Below, in pieces: positions 1 to 10,030 of a stretch of DNA of 64,000 nucleotides (its first letter is position 1; every line of letters begins with the position of its first letter). A model generated the notes under the pieces. That model worked only from the letters and a program-made list of their open reading frames with translations. It ran no database searches and had not been told where the DNA came from. The position numbers and the translations under genes were made by a program. The DNA is from Cokeromyces recurvatus (lineage: Eukaryota; Mucoromycota; Mucoromycetes; Mucorales; Mucoraceae): NCBI RefSeq assembly GCF_025118155.1, contig NW_026251397.1, positions 1-64,000 on the forward strand. Reading direction: 5' to 3'.

Positions 1-599
1 TTTATTCTTGCCACGATCAATAAACAGATCCCCTTTTCCTTTCTTTTAAATCATCTCCCTCAGTATAAGTACCAAAATCCTCAGGATGTGTCTGCCTGGC
101 TCTATCGCTGACCAGTGATGTGTACCATTCTACAGGAAATGGATTACTTACTACACGACAAACTACCCTCCCTCCACTTCTTGATCCAGGCAGGAAATGA
201 CTCAACTGGTTGTCCCTTTAAACTTGTAAGCAATATTCCCCTTCCTTTCTCACCTTCTCTTCTTCCTTTCCTTCACCTTTTTACCTCTTGTCCCCGTAAG
301 AGGGTTTTTAGATACTTTTTTTTCACATAATTTGAACTGACCTGGGCAATTCAATATAACAAAGATATTATGTGTTCATAAGTCGCTTTATAAATTTTAA
401 TTTATAAAAATAATAATAAAAAAAAATGTTTAATCGTATTATTTTACTTATATTTGTTTATCCCCTCTTTCCACTCTCTTTGTGTAAAACACCTTATATT
501 GTTAAATTACCAAAACCAACATAATAGGTATACTTTCCTACTATTGTATCTATAGGTTCAATTGCTCACTTTAATAAAGTTGGTTCTATTTAATAAAAT
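1..599. other. No confident gene at the left edge
   Basis: Two overlapping open frames on opposite strands (about 17-205 minus and 115-330 plus) lie here, but neither resembles a family I recognise and both lack supporting splice or promoter context. From about 330 on the sequence is AT-rich and featureless. It may be the worn edge of the accessory block that continues to 4.7 kb. Confidence 0.4.
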
Positions 600-2577
600 A
601 ACTGTTTAAATTCAACCACTACGTAACAGAGCTCATACCACACTCGAGCTCTTTCACTATTTTTATCATTGATCTGATAAGCAGACAACAAGACCGACAA
701 AGGACCGCCACGGGTGATGTCCAATGGTGTATTGATAACAAAGATAATCTCACATGCAAGGCATTTGCTGAGCATCATAACTTACTGGACAAACAGTATA
801 CCATAAATCGATACCAGAGCATCATTTCTTATTACCTCCCGCAATACAAAATCAACTTAACGGAAAGCCTCAACAATTGAAAACGCATAAGTGATTTTAC
901 GCTATATTGGTTGGAAAGGAAGCAGCTTAGAGCCCGGTTAGACATACAAGAGTCCTGCTCGGACTACGCAGAAAATATATTAAAGGAACAAATAACCAAC
1001 TTCCAGTCAATAGCTCTAGACGCATGCAGTTGATACATAATCTGTTGCCTCTGGTAGTGTAGAATTCACGCCTTTACCTATAACCTATAACCACTCTTCG
1101 AACACCGACGGTAGAGAGAGAAGGCGATATCCCCTATTCACCTTCACCAGTAGCTTTTACTTCCCCATTAATAGATATTAACGCCATACCAGTTGTTCCT
1201 TGGATGTTCAATGACTCAAATGTGGCAGAATTGTTTCGAATATTCCAACAAAACGTAGCGGCATTGTCAAGAGCAAACTTACTCCAAATTGAAACATCCA
1301 TTCACGAGATCCTCGCTTTATCACACATCTTCCTGTCACGCCCTAGCCAGCATAGTGAACAAATGATCGATGTCTTCTCCAGGGAAACATTAAGTGACAT
1401 TCATTTATCAGAGCTTTGTATAAGAATTGATAAACAAAAATATAGACATAACGTATGGAATCTGCGCAAAAGGTTACCTGTATCGTCGATTCAATTGAGT
1501 AGAAGGTTCAATCTAAAGATGAGGCAACTACCCTATTATCACAACTCTGTATCAACTTGGATGAACACGCTTCCTCTGTGATTCGTGGGATTATCAAAGC
1601 CATGACTGAGATGCCTCTGCAAGCTATCAAGGACAAAACATCAATTGGCAAATACAAATTTACCACCACCTATTTCCACCCCATATTGTCCAGTATATTA
1701 TCCAACCCTGACAAACAGACTCTTTTACGGTGGACAAATATTGAAACCGATAGTAGCGTAAAAAAAAAAAAAAAAAAGTTTAGTTGGTGTTATCATTAAA
1801 ACTTTAGAAAGATACATTTATATTGTGTTTACCTTAACTCCATTACTTACGTGCTTTATATAATTCGCTACTAGTCATTATAAAAGGCAAAAAGCCAACG
1901 ATCCAAAGTATACAATAAAACTATTTGAGAAGAAAAAAAAAAAGATATTGATTAGAATATATAAAATATTTATTTATATATTTTTGGACAAAAAGAGTTA
2001 ACCAAGTTTTTTACATATACACCGGGAATAATCAAATCATAGTAAGTTACTTATCTATCGAATTGTATGTCATTTTAAGTCATTTATCCAAAGTACTAAT
2101 TTAAAAAGAAAAGAAACAAGTAAAAAGAAGTAAAGTAATTTTTTTTTTTAGAAACAAAAAGTCTTATTAAAGCATTTGTATAAGCTGGCAAATGTTATAG
2201 CTGACATCATATTAAAGCCGAACGAGAATGAATCAGAAATGATATGCTATAGAAAAGTGTCATTCATCCTGGACATTATATTATTTTACTGAAAGATTTG
2301 GATTTGAACTTGCTAGAGTAAGTAGATAACATAAAAGTTCTTTTATTAACACTTCCAGCAAACATATTTACTTGACTATTCCCTATAGTTACGAACCATC
2401 ATGTAAAGCTAACAAGTCTATTGCAAAAGACCATGAAAGTATCTATGGAAATAACATACCTTTAAGTCGAGGCTTCCGTCGTCGAAACAATCTTTTCTTT
2501 GTCAACAAGACATATTGAACTATCAACTAACGAATGGAAGCGAAAGAAAGGTACTAAGGAACAATGCCCAATTCAGC

Positions 2578-2649
<72 letters not shown>

Positions 2650-3155
2650 TAGAATGAACAAAGCCATTCTTAGTAAACTTCTTGAACTACTCCTTTCTGG
2701 AACTGATTCTAAAAATGATTATGCACTTGGTATAGACTAGGCTGGTAAGTTGATTCCCTACTGCTTTCTAGCACATATATACAGACATATATCTAAATAA
2801 TAAGATTGTTGACTATTTAAAAAACTTCGTAGGCCCGTGTGATTACATGTTTGCTGTAAAGAAAATCAATAATATCTACATAGCCAAACACACCAGCAAC
2901 CTTTCCATACCAGAATATCTACATCAATTGCCTTCATTCATAGCCATGCTCAAAAACTTGTACATTTGGAAAAATCATCATATCGAGTTACAGGATACGA
3001 TTTTAACAGGAGTGATTGCAAAAGAAAACGACTTTTTTTTTAGCATTGCTAGTGGTATTGATGATACTGGTAGTGCTTTAAAAGAACTGTCACCAAATGT
3101 ATATTTAACTCATACAAAGGCTAAGAAAAAAAAACAATCAAGTCTATTAAAGTAA
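600..3155 (+). pseudogene. Decayed copy of a repeated Mucoromycota protein family of unknown function
   Basis: Fragments of one protein can be followed on the plus strand: an open stretch at about 600-1030 (one internal TGA), 1150-1581, 1557-1760, 2158-2290, 2400-2580 and 2650-3155. The pieces shift frame, contain stops and are separated by homopolymers, including 65 A's at 2582-2646 that break a lysine-coding stretch. Recognisable islands are ELSTNEWKRKK (about 2507-2540), NIRMNKAIL (just after the poly-A) and LHQLPSFIAMLKNLYIWKNH (about 2920-2985). I know these islands from a large lineage-specific family in Mucorales genomes; its function is not known to me. A plausible intron lies between about 2743 (gtaag) and 2832 (tag). 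The minus-strand frame at 590-778 could instead be the coding one at the 5' end. Family recognition is from memory and moderate; the broken state is plain. Confidence 0.5.
2582..2646. repeat. Poly-A tract of 65 bases inside a pseudogene
   Basis: An uninterrupted A run lies between two fragments of the same former reading frame, one ending in lysine codons and the next starting NIRMNKAIL. The simplest reading is expansion of an AAA-codon run. A shorter equivalent (34 A's) sits in the neighbouring transposase pseudogene at 4331-4364. Confidence 0.9.
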
Positions 3156-3375
3156 TGCATAAAAAAGAGTGTATATTGAGTTGTTTTTTCCTTTATGTAC
3201 GGACATAAGTATCATTTACTATCATTTTCTTTTCTAGCCATCACTTCATCGTATCATCCCTTTGTTTATACTTGTTTCTATAACTGTTCTAAAAGCTTTT
3301 GCCATTCAACTTCAAATAACTTACACTTCCTACAGCAATAACAGCTCAAAACAAAACAAAACAAAATTCGTTAAA

Positions 3376-4329
3376 AGGCAATTGCATTAGTGACGAGATT
3401 AAGGCTTATGTTGTTCATTTGGTCGATGTTCATCCTAGAAACAATGGGAGAGCTATAGTCTTAGAGCTCAAGTTGCAGCTTAGAACTGTACATAGATGGT
3501 ACAAAGCTTGGAAAGAGGACTTAGACTCACTGTTCAAGACTATAGGCCGCCCAAGAAGTATTGAAACTGAAGGAGAATTAGTAGAGGGAACCAAAAATTT
3601 AGTATATGACTTCTATTACAAGTATCCCACGATTATCATAAATCAGTTGATGGATCAAATGAATAACAGCTTTGAGAACATGACCATATCGAAAAGAACG
3701 CTTTACTGTTACATGACTGACTTATGGATTTCCCCCCTTAAAAAGGTCTCATTGGAGCTGGTAGGAAAAAAAAACACTCCAGAAAGAATCCAAGTGAGAA
3801 AGCAAAGAGCGAGAAAAGGAGAAAAAGATGGATGTTGACTATATGAATAACAATGTTTTTATCGATGAGTCAGAATTTAATGCAAATCTGAGAAGAACTC
3901 AAAGCTGGGTACCAAAAGAAAGAGACTGCCAAAGTCAAAGTACTTACGGTTAGAGCCAATTCAATTTCTATCTTGAGCGCCAGTTCTGCTAAAAAGCTTG
4001 ATTAAACTTAGCTTAAGAAAACCCATGCCTTCTTCATAGAAAAGAAAGCTAGCCGATGGTAGGAAGCAACAAACATAGGGCACAGTAACCAAACACTATG
4101 TCAGTTTTTATTAAAGACATTCTTGCTGAGATAGACAAATTTCCTGAAATAAAGGGACATCATCTAACATGGATAATGCGTCCATACATACAGGTAAAAT
4201 AAATGGTGAGATGATCAAAGAGCGTGATTACAAATACGTTTGCCTACCACCTTACCCTCCAGAACTCAGCCTAATAGAACAATCATGGTCTGTTGTTAAG
4301 AGGAGTAGTGTAAAAAGAAAGTTTACACT

Positions 4330-4367
<38 letters not shown>

Positions 4368-4482
4368 TATTCCTCAAATAATTGCAGACACTGGCAAACA
4401 AGTTGCCCAATCATCTTTTGAAGGGTTTGCGCGCTAATCTACTAGACGTTTTGATGACTGCCTTGCAGGCCGTCTTATTTAA
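3376..4482 (+). pseudogene. Broken Tc1/mariner-type DDE transposase
   Basis: The fragments align by eye, in order, with the intact transposase at 10031-11350. An N-terminal helix-turn-helix and linker part (about 3376-3838, ending near PERIQVRKQRARK) is followed after a frameshift by the first catalytic Asp block (NNVFIDESEFNANLRRT, about 3848-3898). Then come damaged sequence, the second Asp block (MDNASIHTG, 4169 on) and the glutamate block (PPELSLIEQSWSVVKR, about 4259-4308). Thirty-four residues separate the second Asp from the Glu, as in DD34E enzymes. A 34-base poly-A (4331-4364) splits off the C-terminal tail, which resumes as an FEGFAR...FDDCL stretch to a TAA at 4480-4482. Frameshifts, stops and the poly-A make it non-functional. 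It differs enough from the intact copy to be an older or different subfamily. Confidence 0.8.
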
Positions 4483-4499
4483 TAAACAATTATATATAC

Positions 4500-4658
4500 A
4501 GTACGACATCCTTTTTTTTTATAGAGAAAGTATGACACTCTTTTCTTGAATTGTGCAACACTGTTTTCTTTTTTTTTTTTTTTTAAAAAAAAAAAGTATG
4601 ACACTCTTTCTTAAAAACATACGACACTCTTTTTTTTTTCTTTTACAAAAGCGCAACG

Positions 4659-4694
<36 letters not shown>

Positions 4695-4700
4695 AACATC
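4500..4700. repeat. Degenerate tandem motif RYACGACACTC plus poly-T, about seven copies
   Basis: Just after the transposase relic, variants of one motif followed by a T run recur: gtacgacatcc (about 4501), gtatgacactc (about 4530), gtgcaacactg (about 4553), gtatgacactc (about 4596), catacgacactc (about 4619), gcgcaacgc (about 4651) and ttgcaacatc (about 4691). Spacing varies with the length of the T tracts. They may be subterminal repeats of the dead transposon, or slippage-amplified debris. Confidence 0.5.
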
Positions 4701-5843
4701 ATTTTGGCAAAAGATGTAAATGTGGGGTAAACGCAATAATTAAAGTTTAGTGTTATACAAATACAGTATCTTTTGGAATTGCAGTAAGAGAAGGTAGTAC
4801 TTTATATGTATAATGAACCCAATTATAAATAGTATTTTCTTTTTATCAAGCATAACAACATCATATAAGAAGGACTGTTGTACTACTATACATTGTAGAC
4901 AGTAGTAAAAAAAAAAAAAGAATTATTCACATTGATGCGAATTATTATTATCTATTATCAAAAAGTACCACAAGTGTTGTTGTACATTTTATTACACCTT
5001 TTTTTTTAACAGTAATAATAGTAATTATTAAAGAACGAAGGCCGCGGTTATCTTAAAGAAATATTGACAACCTAATTCTATTTATTTCCATTTTTTTCTA
5101 TTTTTTTTTTTTTTTCATTATATTATTATAAATAAAATACTATATGTATTCATTAACTAATCGCTTTGTCCTTTTTTGGTTTCTTCGGCTTTTTTTTCCC
5201 ATAGTTAAAATTGTTTGTATATTGTTGTATCTTTATTCACACGGAAATGAATTGATAATAGTAGTAGTAATAAAATAATAGTAATATGCTCATACATCTT
5301 ATTGGTCGGAAGAAGAACCCAATTTGGAAATATCTCCGTCTGGAAGATCACTACTACTGCAAAATCGAATAGTAACGCGTTCGTCGTATCTAGAAAAAAA
5401 AAAGATTGTTGTCAGTTATAATACTGCTACACGAATTAAAATTTAAAGTTGTGTCATTTCTTTCTTTTCATATTTTTTATTGTTATTATTATCAGAATAA
5501 AATGTCTCTTTGTTATTATGACCATCTTTTTTTTTCTTATCTCCCCTCCTCCTCATCATCATCATTCCTCCCTCTCTTTCAACTCTCTCCTCTCCTCCTC
5601 TACCCCCCCAAAAAAAAAAGTTTAAAAAAGAAAAAAATTCTTTTACATTTACCATATATGGAAATAAGATTAATTCTCCTACCATGGTATCAAAGTTTAT
5701 GTTCGTGTAACATGATTTCCTCCAATTGCAATTGTGTGCATTATTTTTTTTTTTTCTATTTTTTATTTGGATATAAAAACCCTCCAAGTTCAGAAAAATC
5801 AAATTCCCCCACATTTTCAAATTTCTTTTTTCTTTTATTAAAT
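4701..5843. other. Intergenic, low complexity
   Basis: AT-rich sequence with many A/T runs and a CT-rich stretch about 5540-5610 upstream of the Ato-family gene, the sort of pyrimidine-rich leader common before fungal genes. An open frame through 5443-5820 on the minus strand is low-complexity translation of this tract. No gene or RNA seen. Confidence 0.5.
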
Positions 5844-6564
5844 ATGTCTACTGATATTCAAGACGTTGAATCAAAGTATCAAATTGCTCATACTACTCCT
5901 CCTCCTGTTATAGCAACATCTACCATTGCTAATCCAGGTCCTTTAGGTCTTTGTGGTTTCGCTTTAACTACATTTGTTTTATCTCTTCATAATGCAGGTG
6001 CAGGTATTAAACCAGATGGTCCTCATGGTGTCGTTACTGGACTTGCTTTCTTTTATGGTGGTCTTGTTCAGGTATTATACAAGAAACCCTTTTTTTTTGT
6101 TTTTTATTTATTTAATAAACATATATAAATAGCTTTTAGCTGGTATGTGGGAGTTCAAGACAGGAAATACTTTTGGTGCAACTGCCTTTTCTAGTTATGG
6201 TGGATTTTGGTTATCTTTTGGTTTAATGTTCATTCCTGGTGCTGCTGTGAAATCAAGTTATAATAATGACGACGCTCTTTATGCTAAATCAGTCGGCTAT
6301 TATTTATTAGGTTGGACTATATTTACTGGTATCATGTTGATTGCTTCTCATCGTTCTAATGTCGGTCTTATCTCTTTGTTCTTCTTTTTGTTTATTACTT
6401 TTATTATGTTAACAGCAGGTAAACTGAATTCATCAGAACCTTGTACTGTTGCTGGTGGTGCTCTTGGTATTGTTACGGCGTTTATTGCCTGGTATAATGC
6501 TTTATCAGGTCTATTAACAAAGCAATCTTCTTACTTTACTTTACCCATTGGTCGTATCAATTAG
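5844..6564 (+). CDS. GPR1/FUN34/YaaH (Ato) family membrane protein, probable acetate/ammonium transporter
   Basis: Two exons, 5844-6071 and 6133-6564, separated by a 61-nt GT-AG intron; the join is in phase and gives 219 residues. After a short hydrophilic N-terminus comes the family signature [20 protein letters not shown] (about residues 33-52), then FYGGLVQ and, across the splice, [19 protein letters not shown]. Hydrophobic segments follow through LSGLL near the C-terminus, matching the six-helix fold of the family. Fungal members (Ato1-3, GPR1) sit in the plasma membrane and are linked to acetate uptake, acetate sensitivity and ammonium export. Which substrate applies here cannot be told. 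Length is typical. The ATG at 5844 was chosen because it opens the conserved hydrophilic N-terminus; the frame runs on upstream only through low-complexity sequence. Confidence 0.9.
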
Positions 6565-7872
6565 AAGTAATGATACTTATTTCTTATACCAATCTATTTC
6601 TATAGTTACAAACTTTTGTAGGAAAACCAAAAAAAATCATTTTATATATGATGATGGTTTTTTTTTTTTCTTTTTGAACTTTAATTATTATTATAATATT
6701 TTTTTATTTTTTTTTTAATAATATTATTCCCTTATTTACTTTCTAATAAATTTTTATAATTCATTTATCCCTAATAAATAATAATGATTTTATTCTATTC
6801 ATGGCTTGTCATTTCTATTATAAAAATACAATAAGCTTTTTTTTTACACTAAACTTTCTCTCCTTTTTTCTCCTTGTCTTTTTTATATCTTCCCCTTAAC
6901 CCCCTTTCTTTTTACAAATCAATTTGAAAACTTTCTCCTCTCTTTTATTGATTTTTTTTTCACATACACAAAGGGAATTGTTCGTGTGTAGTTTACCTTC
7001 GTTATTCAAGTACACATTCTTAAAATAAAATAAAAAGATCCCTCCCGAACATGCTTTATCTTTATAGGATAATAGATGCGTGTTTAAAAAGAAAGTAAAT
7101 TACATTATGTAAAATACATATTTTGTAAATGTCAATACATCTTTTGTTGGAAAAAAAAAACAAACAAACAAACAATACATAATTTCATCTCTCCAACACT
7201 TAACAATAATGCATTATTCAATAAGTTCCATATATCACGTTACATATGCAGTTGATTCTTTCCCTTTTTGTTTATTGTTATTAGCTAATGATGATAGACT
7301 AGGTTAATATAAACGGTTTCTTTGATATGCAGATATTATAAAGTCATGATTTCGAGTCGCGCGTTTAATTTAAGGATAGCTCTTGTAATATAAGAGAAAA
7401 TAAACTGTCTCAAAATAAACAATTCGCTTTATCAAAGGGGAGAAGAAGAAAGGGAGAAGGAAAAAAAAAAGTTATATAAAAGGAGAAAGCTAAAATCATG
7501 TTTCCCTGTATTATATAAAGATATTCATTCTCCTTATACATTAGATACATATAAAAGAAGAAGTTTAATATGATTAGAAAAAAAAAAGTCTATTTGTTTG
7601 TTTATAAATGATTTTGTAAACCAAACATGACAATCCATATTCTGCTTTGTTTATTTATTATTTCTGTACGCAGAATAAATAGATTCAAAATTCGCTCTCT
7701 TTCTGAATAATAATACCACTGATAATAATCCAGGTTACTAAAAAAAGAAAACAGAAAGAATAATAATAAGCCACAACTTGTTTTTCTTTTTTTTTTTATT
7801 ATTTTCTTTACTTTTTTTATTTTTTTTCTTTCTGCAATTTTATACATTTATATTTTTAAGACACAACTCGAA
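6565..7872. other. Intergenic spacer
   Basis: AT-rich with numerous T and A runs. The minus-strand frame at 7602-7847 is Lys/Phe/Tyr-rich low complexity lying directly upstream of RPP1, and I do not accept it as a gene. No tRNA or other RNA was recognised. Confidence 0.5.
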
Positions 7873-8943
7873 ATGAAAATACATTGTGACCTTAATATAC
7901 CATGCTCAGGTCATCTTGATCGTACAGCAATAGACAAACTAAAATTAATATTATCTCAACTAACACAATGTAAGATTCTTTTGATTCAACTTGCCTCTCC
8001 TTTTCTTTTTAATTCTTTTCGTTCTGAAAAAATATATATATATACAAATATCTATTTATATATAGTGAATGAGTGTGCAGTTGCTTTAAACTATAAGATG
8101 GAAGGATTTAATAAAAACAATGTAAGCTTGAGAGAAAGAAAGAAACAGTATCGTTTTCTTTATAAGTTCTAAAACTTAGAGTAAAAAAAATATAAATATA
8201 TACCATGATATTATAGATACCCAGACTATTAGACACAAATATAATCAATCCTGCAAGTTTTAACTCCAACTATTCCTTAAAAATCTATACACGAATTACA
8301 ATCGACACAAATGAGCCTATTCATAATGTAATTAATAATATGGCCTATACATATTATTTAAGCTAATAATCAAAATGTTTATAGGAAGACTTGATGATGT
8401 TAAGACAGAAATTTGATCTTATTGCACTTCGAACAAATAATTTAAAAGTTTTTCAAGATGCATGTCATATTTATAACATTGATATTATCTCGCTTCATTG
8501 TGATGAACGCTTAGCCTTCGAGTTAAAATCCATTGATATAAAACAAGCATTGAAAAGAAAGATTTACTTTGAATTATGCTATGCGCCAGCTATTAGAGGT
8601 AAATAAAAGATTGTAAAATAGAGACATGTATTTAATGACAAAAAAAAAAAAAAAAGATAATCAATCTAGATCTTTTACAATACAACTTGCAAAACAGTTG
8701 TATGAATATACTCTTGGTGATAATATGATTATATCAAGTGAAGCAGAAATTGTATCAGAAATACGTTCTCCAGGATCTATATTCTATTTGTAAATGATAT
8801 TTTATACATGTGTAATTTTATTTATAAATAGGCTTATTTTTTCTTTTTTATATAGTGCAAAATCAATTGGATTGCCTAATGATAAGGCTAAATTTACTAC
8901 AGAGAAGCATTGTCAACAATTATTAAACAAAATAAAGCAATAA
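7873..8943 (+). CDS. RPP1: RNase P/MRP protein subunit Rpp1 (p30 family)
   Basis: Six exons: 7873-7969, 8066-8121, 8217-8327, 8385-8598, 8657-8789, 8856-8943. All joins keep phase and give 232 residues, near the usual size (human RPP30 268). The protein opens with the family start, DLNIPCS (residues 6-12). LNECAVALNY forms the next strand of the PHP-like TIM barrel. The hallmark FDLIALRTNN...DIISLHCDERLAF...IYFELCYAPAIR is in exon 4, and the MIISSEA strand and a PGSIFYFAKSIGL loop follow. Rpp1 is a core protein of nuclear RNase P (tRNA 5' maturation) and RNase MRP (rRNA processing). Every intron is short, AT-rich and GT-AG. The gene converges on the minus-strand acidic gene, with 66 bp between stop codons. 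Confidence 0.93.
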
Positions 8944-9009
8944 AACAATGTAAATTTTTTTTTGTCTTCTTCTTTTTATTTATTTATACACGCAAGTACA
9001 TTTTATAAG

Positions 9010-9615
9010 TTAAAGAATAATACGAAACACTTCAACAGGAACTTGTTCAGATTTTCTAGATTTTTTTAGATGCTTCTTTAAATGATAACAATATTGTCTC
9101 TTTCTATTAAGACTTTTATAATGTGTATCATCCTCATTTTCTTCTTCTTCTTCTTCGTCGTCGTCGTCGTCGTCTTCTTCTGATTTATCATATAAACTAT
9201 CTTCATCATTCTCCTCAATTTCTACTTTATTATCATATGTATCATCATCCATGTATGTTTCCTGCTCTTTATCGTCCAAAAATTGAATAATCGAGTTTCT
9301 CAATAAAGAAGGAAACCAATGATATTCTACATCAGATTCTGATTCACTATCAGAGTCTTCATCTTCAGAATTCATTAGAGCATAAAAGTCATATTTAGTT
9401 AATCTATCATCATCTGCAATTTCATAGTTTTGTGTCGTCTCTAATGATAATCCAGAAAGCTCATTTTCTGATAATTCGCGAATAGTGACAGAAGAGTTCG
9501 TTCCTAATTCAGGTGTAGAAGTTGTTGTTCTTGTTGTTGTTCTTGTATGTGTTCGTCCTCCAGCAGATTTAGTAGTAGTCGTAGTTTCTGAATATGATGT
9601 ATAATGATAACTCAT
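9010..9615 (-). CDS. Hypothetical acidic Ser/Thr-rich protein
   Basis: A single uninterrupted frame of 201 residues starting MSYHYTSYSE. The N-terminus is Thr/Arg-rich (repeated RTTT around residues 25-33), the middle carries two strongly acidic blocks (Asp/Glu/Ser about 82-95 and Asp/Glu about 145-162), and the tail is basic (RKRQYCYHLKKHLKKSRKS). I recognise no domain. The composition would suit a nuclear or chaperone-like protein, but that is guesswork. An 8-bp tandem repeat begins 30 bp upstream of its ATG, so the promoter or 5'UTR is repeat-expanded, and the intact transposon starts about 260 bp upstream. Confidence 0.6.
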   Translation of the reverse strand: MSYHYTSYSETTTTTKSAGGRTHTRTTTRTTTSTPELGTNSSVTIRELSENELSGLSLETTQNYEIADDDRLTKYDFYALMNSEDEDSDSESESDVEYHWFPSLLRNSIIQFLDDKEQETYMDDDTYDNKVEIEENDEDSLYDKSEEDDDDDDEEEEEENEDDTHYKSLNRKRQYCYHLKKHLKKSRKSEQVPVEVFRIIL

Positions 9616-9644
9616 AATATATGTATGAATGTATGTATTAAAAT

Positions 9645-9764
9645 AAAATACGAAAATACGAAAATACGAAAATACGAAAATACGAAAATACGAAAATACG
9701 AAAATACGAAAATACGAAAATACGAAAATACGAAAATACGAAAATACGAAAATACGAAAATACG
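9645..9764. repeat. Tandem repeat, 15 copies of AAAATACG
   Basis: Fifteen perfect 8-bp units run without interruption and then fade into an A tract. Because 8 is not divisible by 3, all reading frames cycle through the same 8-residue peptide and stay open on both strands, which explains the overlapping spurious frames here. It lies between the start codon of the acidic gene (9615) and the left end of the transposon (9874). Confidence 0.95.
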
Positions 9765-9873
9765 AAAAAAAAAATTAAAGCATGGGACAGAGAGATTTTT
9801 TTTTAATGCTAATACATAACAAGTCTCAACAAATGCATGCATGCAGAAGTTTAACCTTAAAAGCACAAATATA

Positions 9874-9952
9874 CACTATTTTCACAAATTATTCGTGCAC
9901 CTTCAGGAAAAAAATTTGTGTAGTTTAAAAATAAAAATTGATTTAGGCTCAG
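9874..9952. repeat. Left terminal inverted repeat of the transposon
   Basis: Reverse complement of 11454-11532 at 77 of 79 positions; preceded by TA at 9872-9873. Confidence 0.95.
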
Positions 9953-10030
9953 AAAAAAAATTCATTCAAATTAATTTTAAAAATTCATGATTTATTATTG
10001 CATGAAGTGCACGAAAAAAAAACAAGAAAA

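Noticed and set aside
590..778. Minus-strand open frame starting MMLSKCLACEI
   Set aside because: A longer open stretch on the plus strand covers the same bases and continues downstream into the pseudogene; the minus frame has no visible continuation. Not fully settled, so it is mentioned in the pseudogene entry.
5406..5843. Upstream extension of the Ato-family frame
   Set aside because: The extra N-terminus would be poly-Ser/Phe/Leu from pyrimidine tracts; conserved sequence begins after the ATG at 5844.
6885..6900. Second U12 branch-site-like sequence (ccccttaac)
   Set aside because: It lies between genes with no matching U12 donor and no coding sequence on either side.
7602..7847. Minus-strand 81-residue frame upstream of RPP1
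   Set aside because: Low-complexity Lys/Phe-rich translation of pyrimidine/purine tracts in the likely RPP1 promoter.
9604..9866. Open frames on both strands through the 8-bp repeat
   Set aside because: An 8-bp unit without stops stays open in all frames; the peptides are only the repeat itself.
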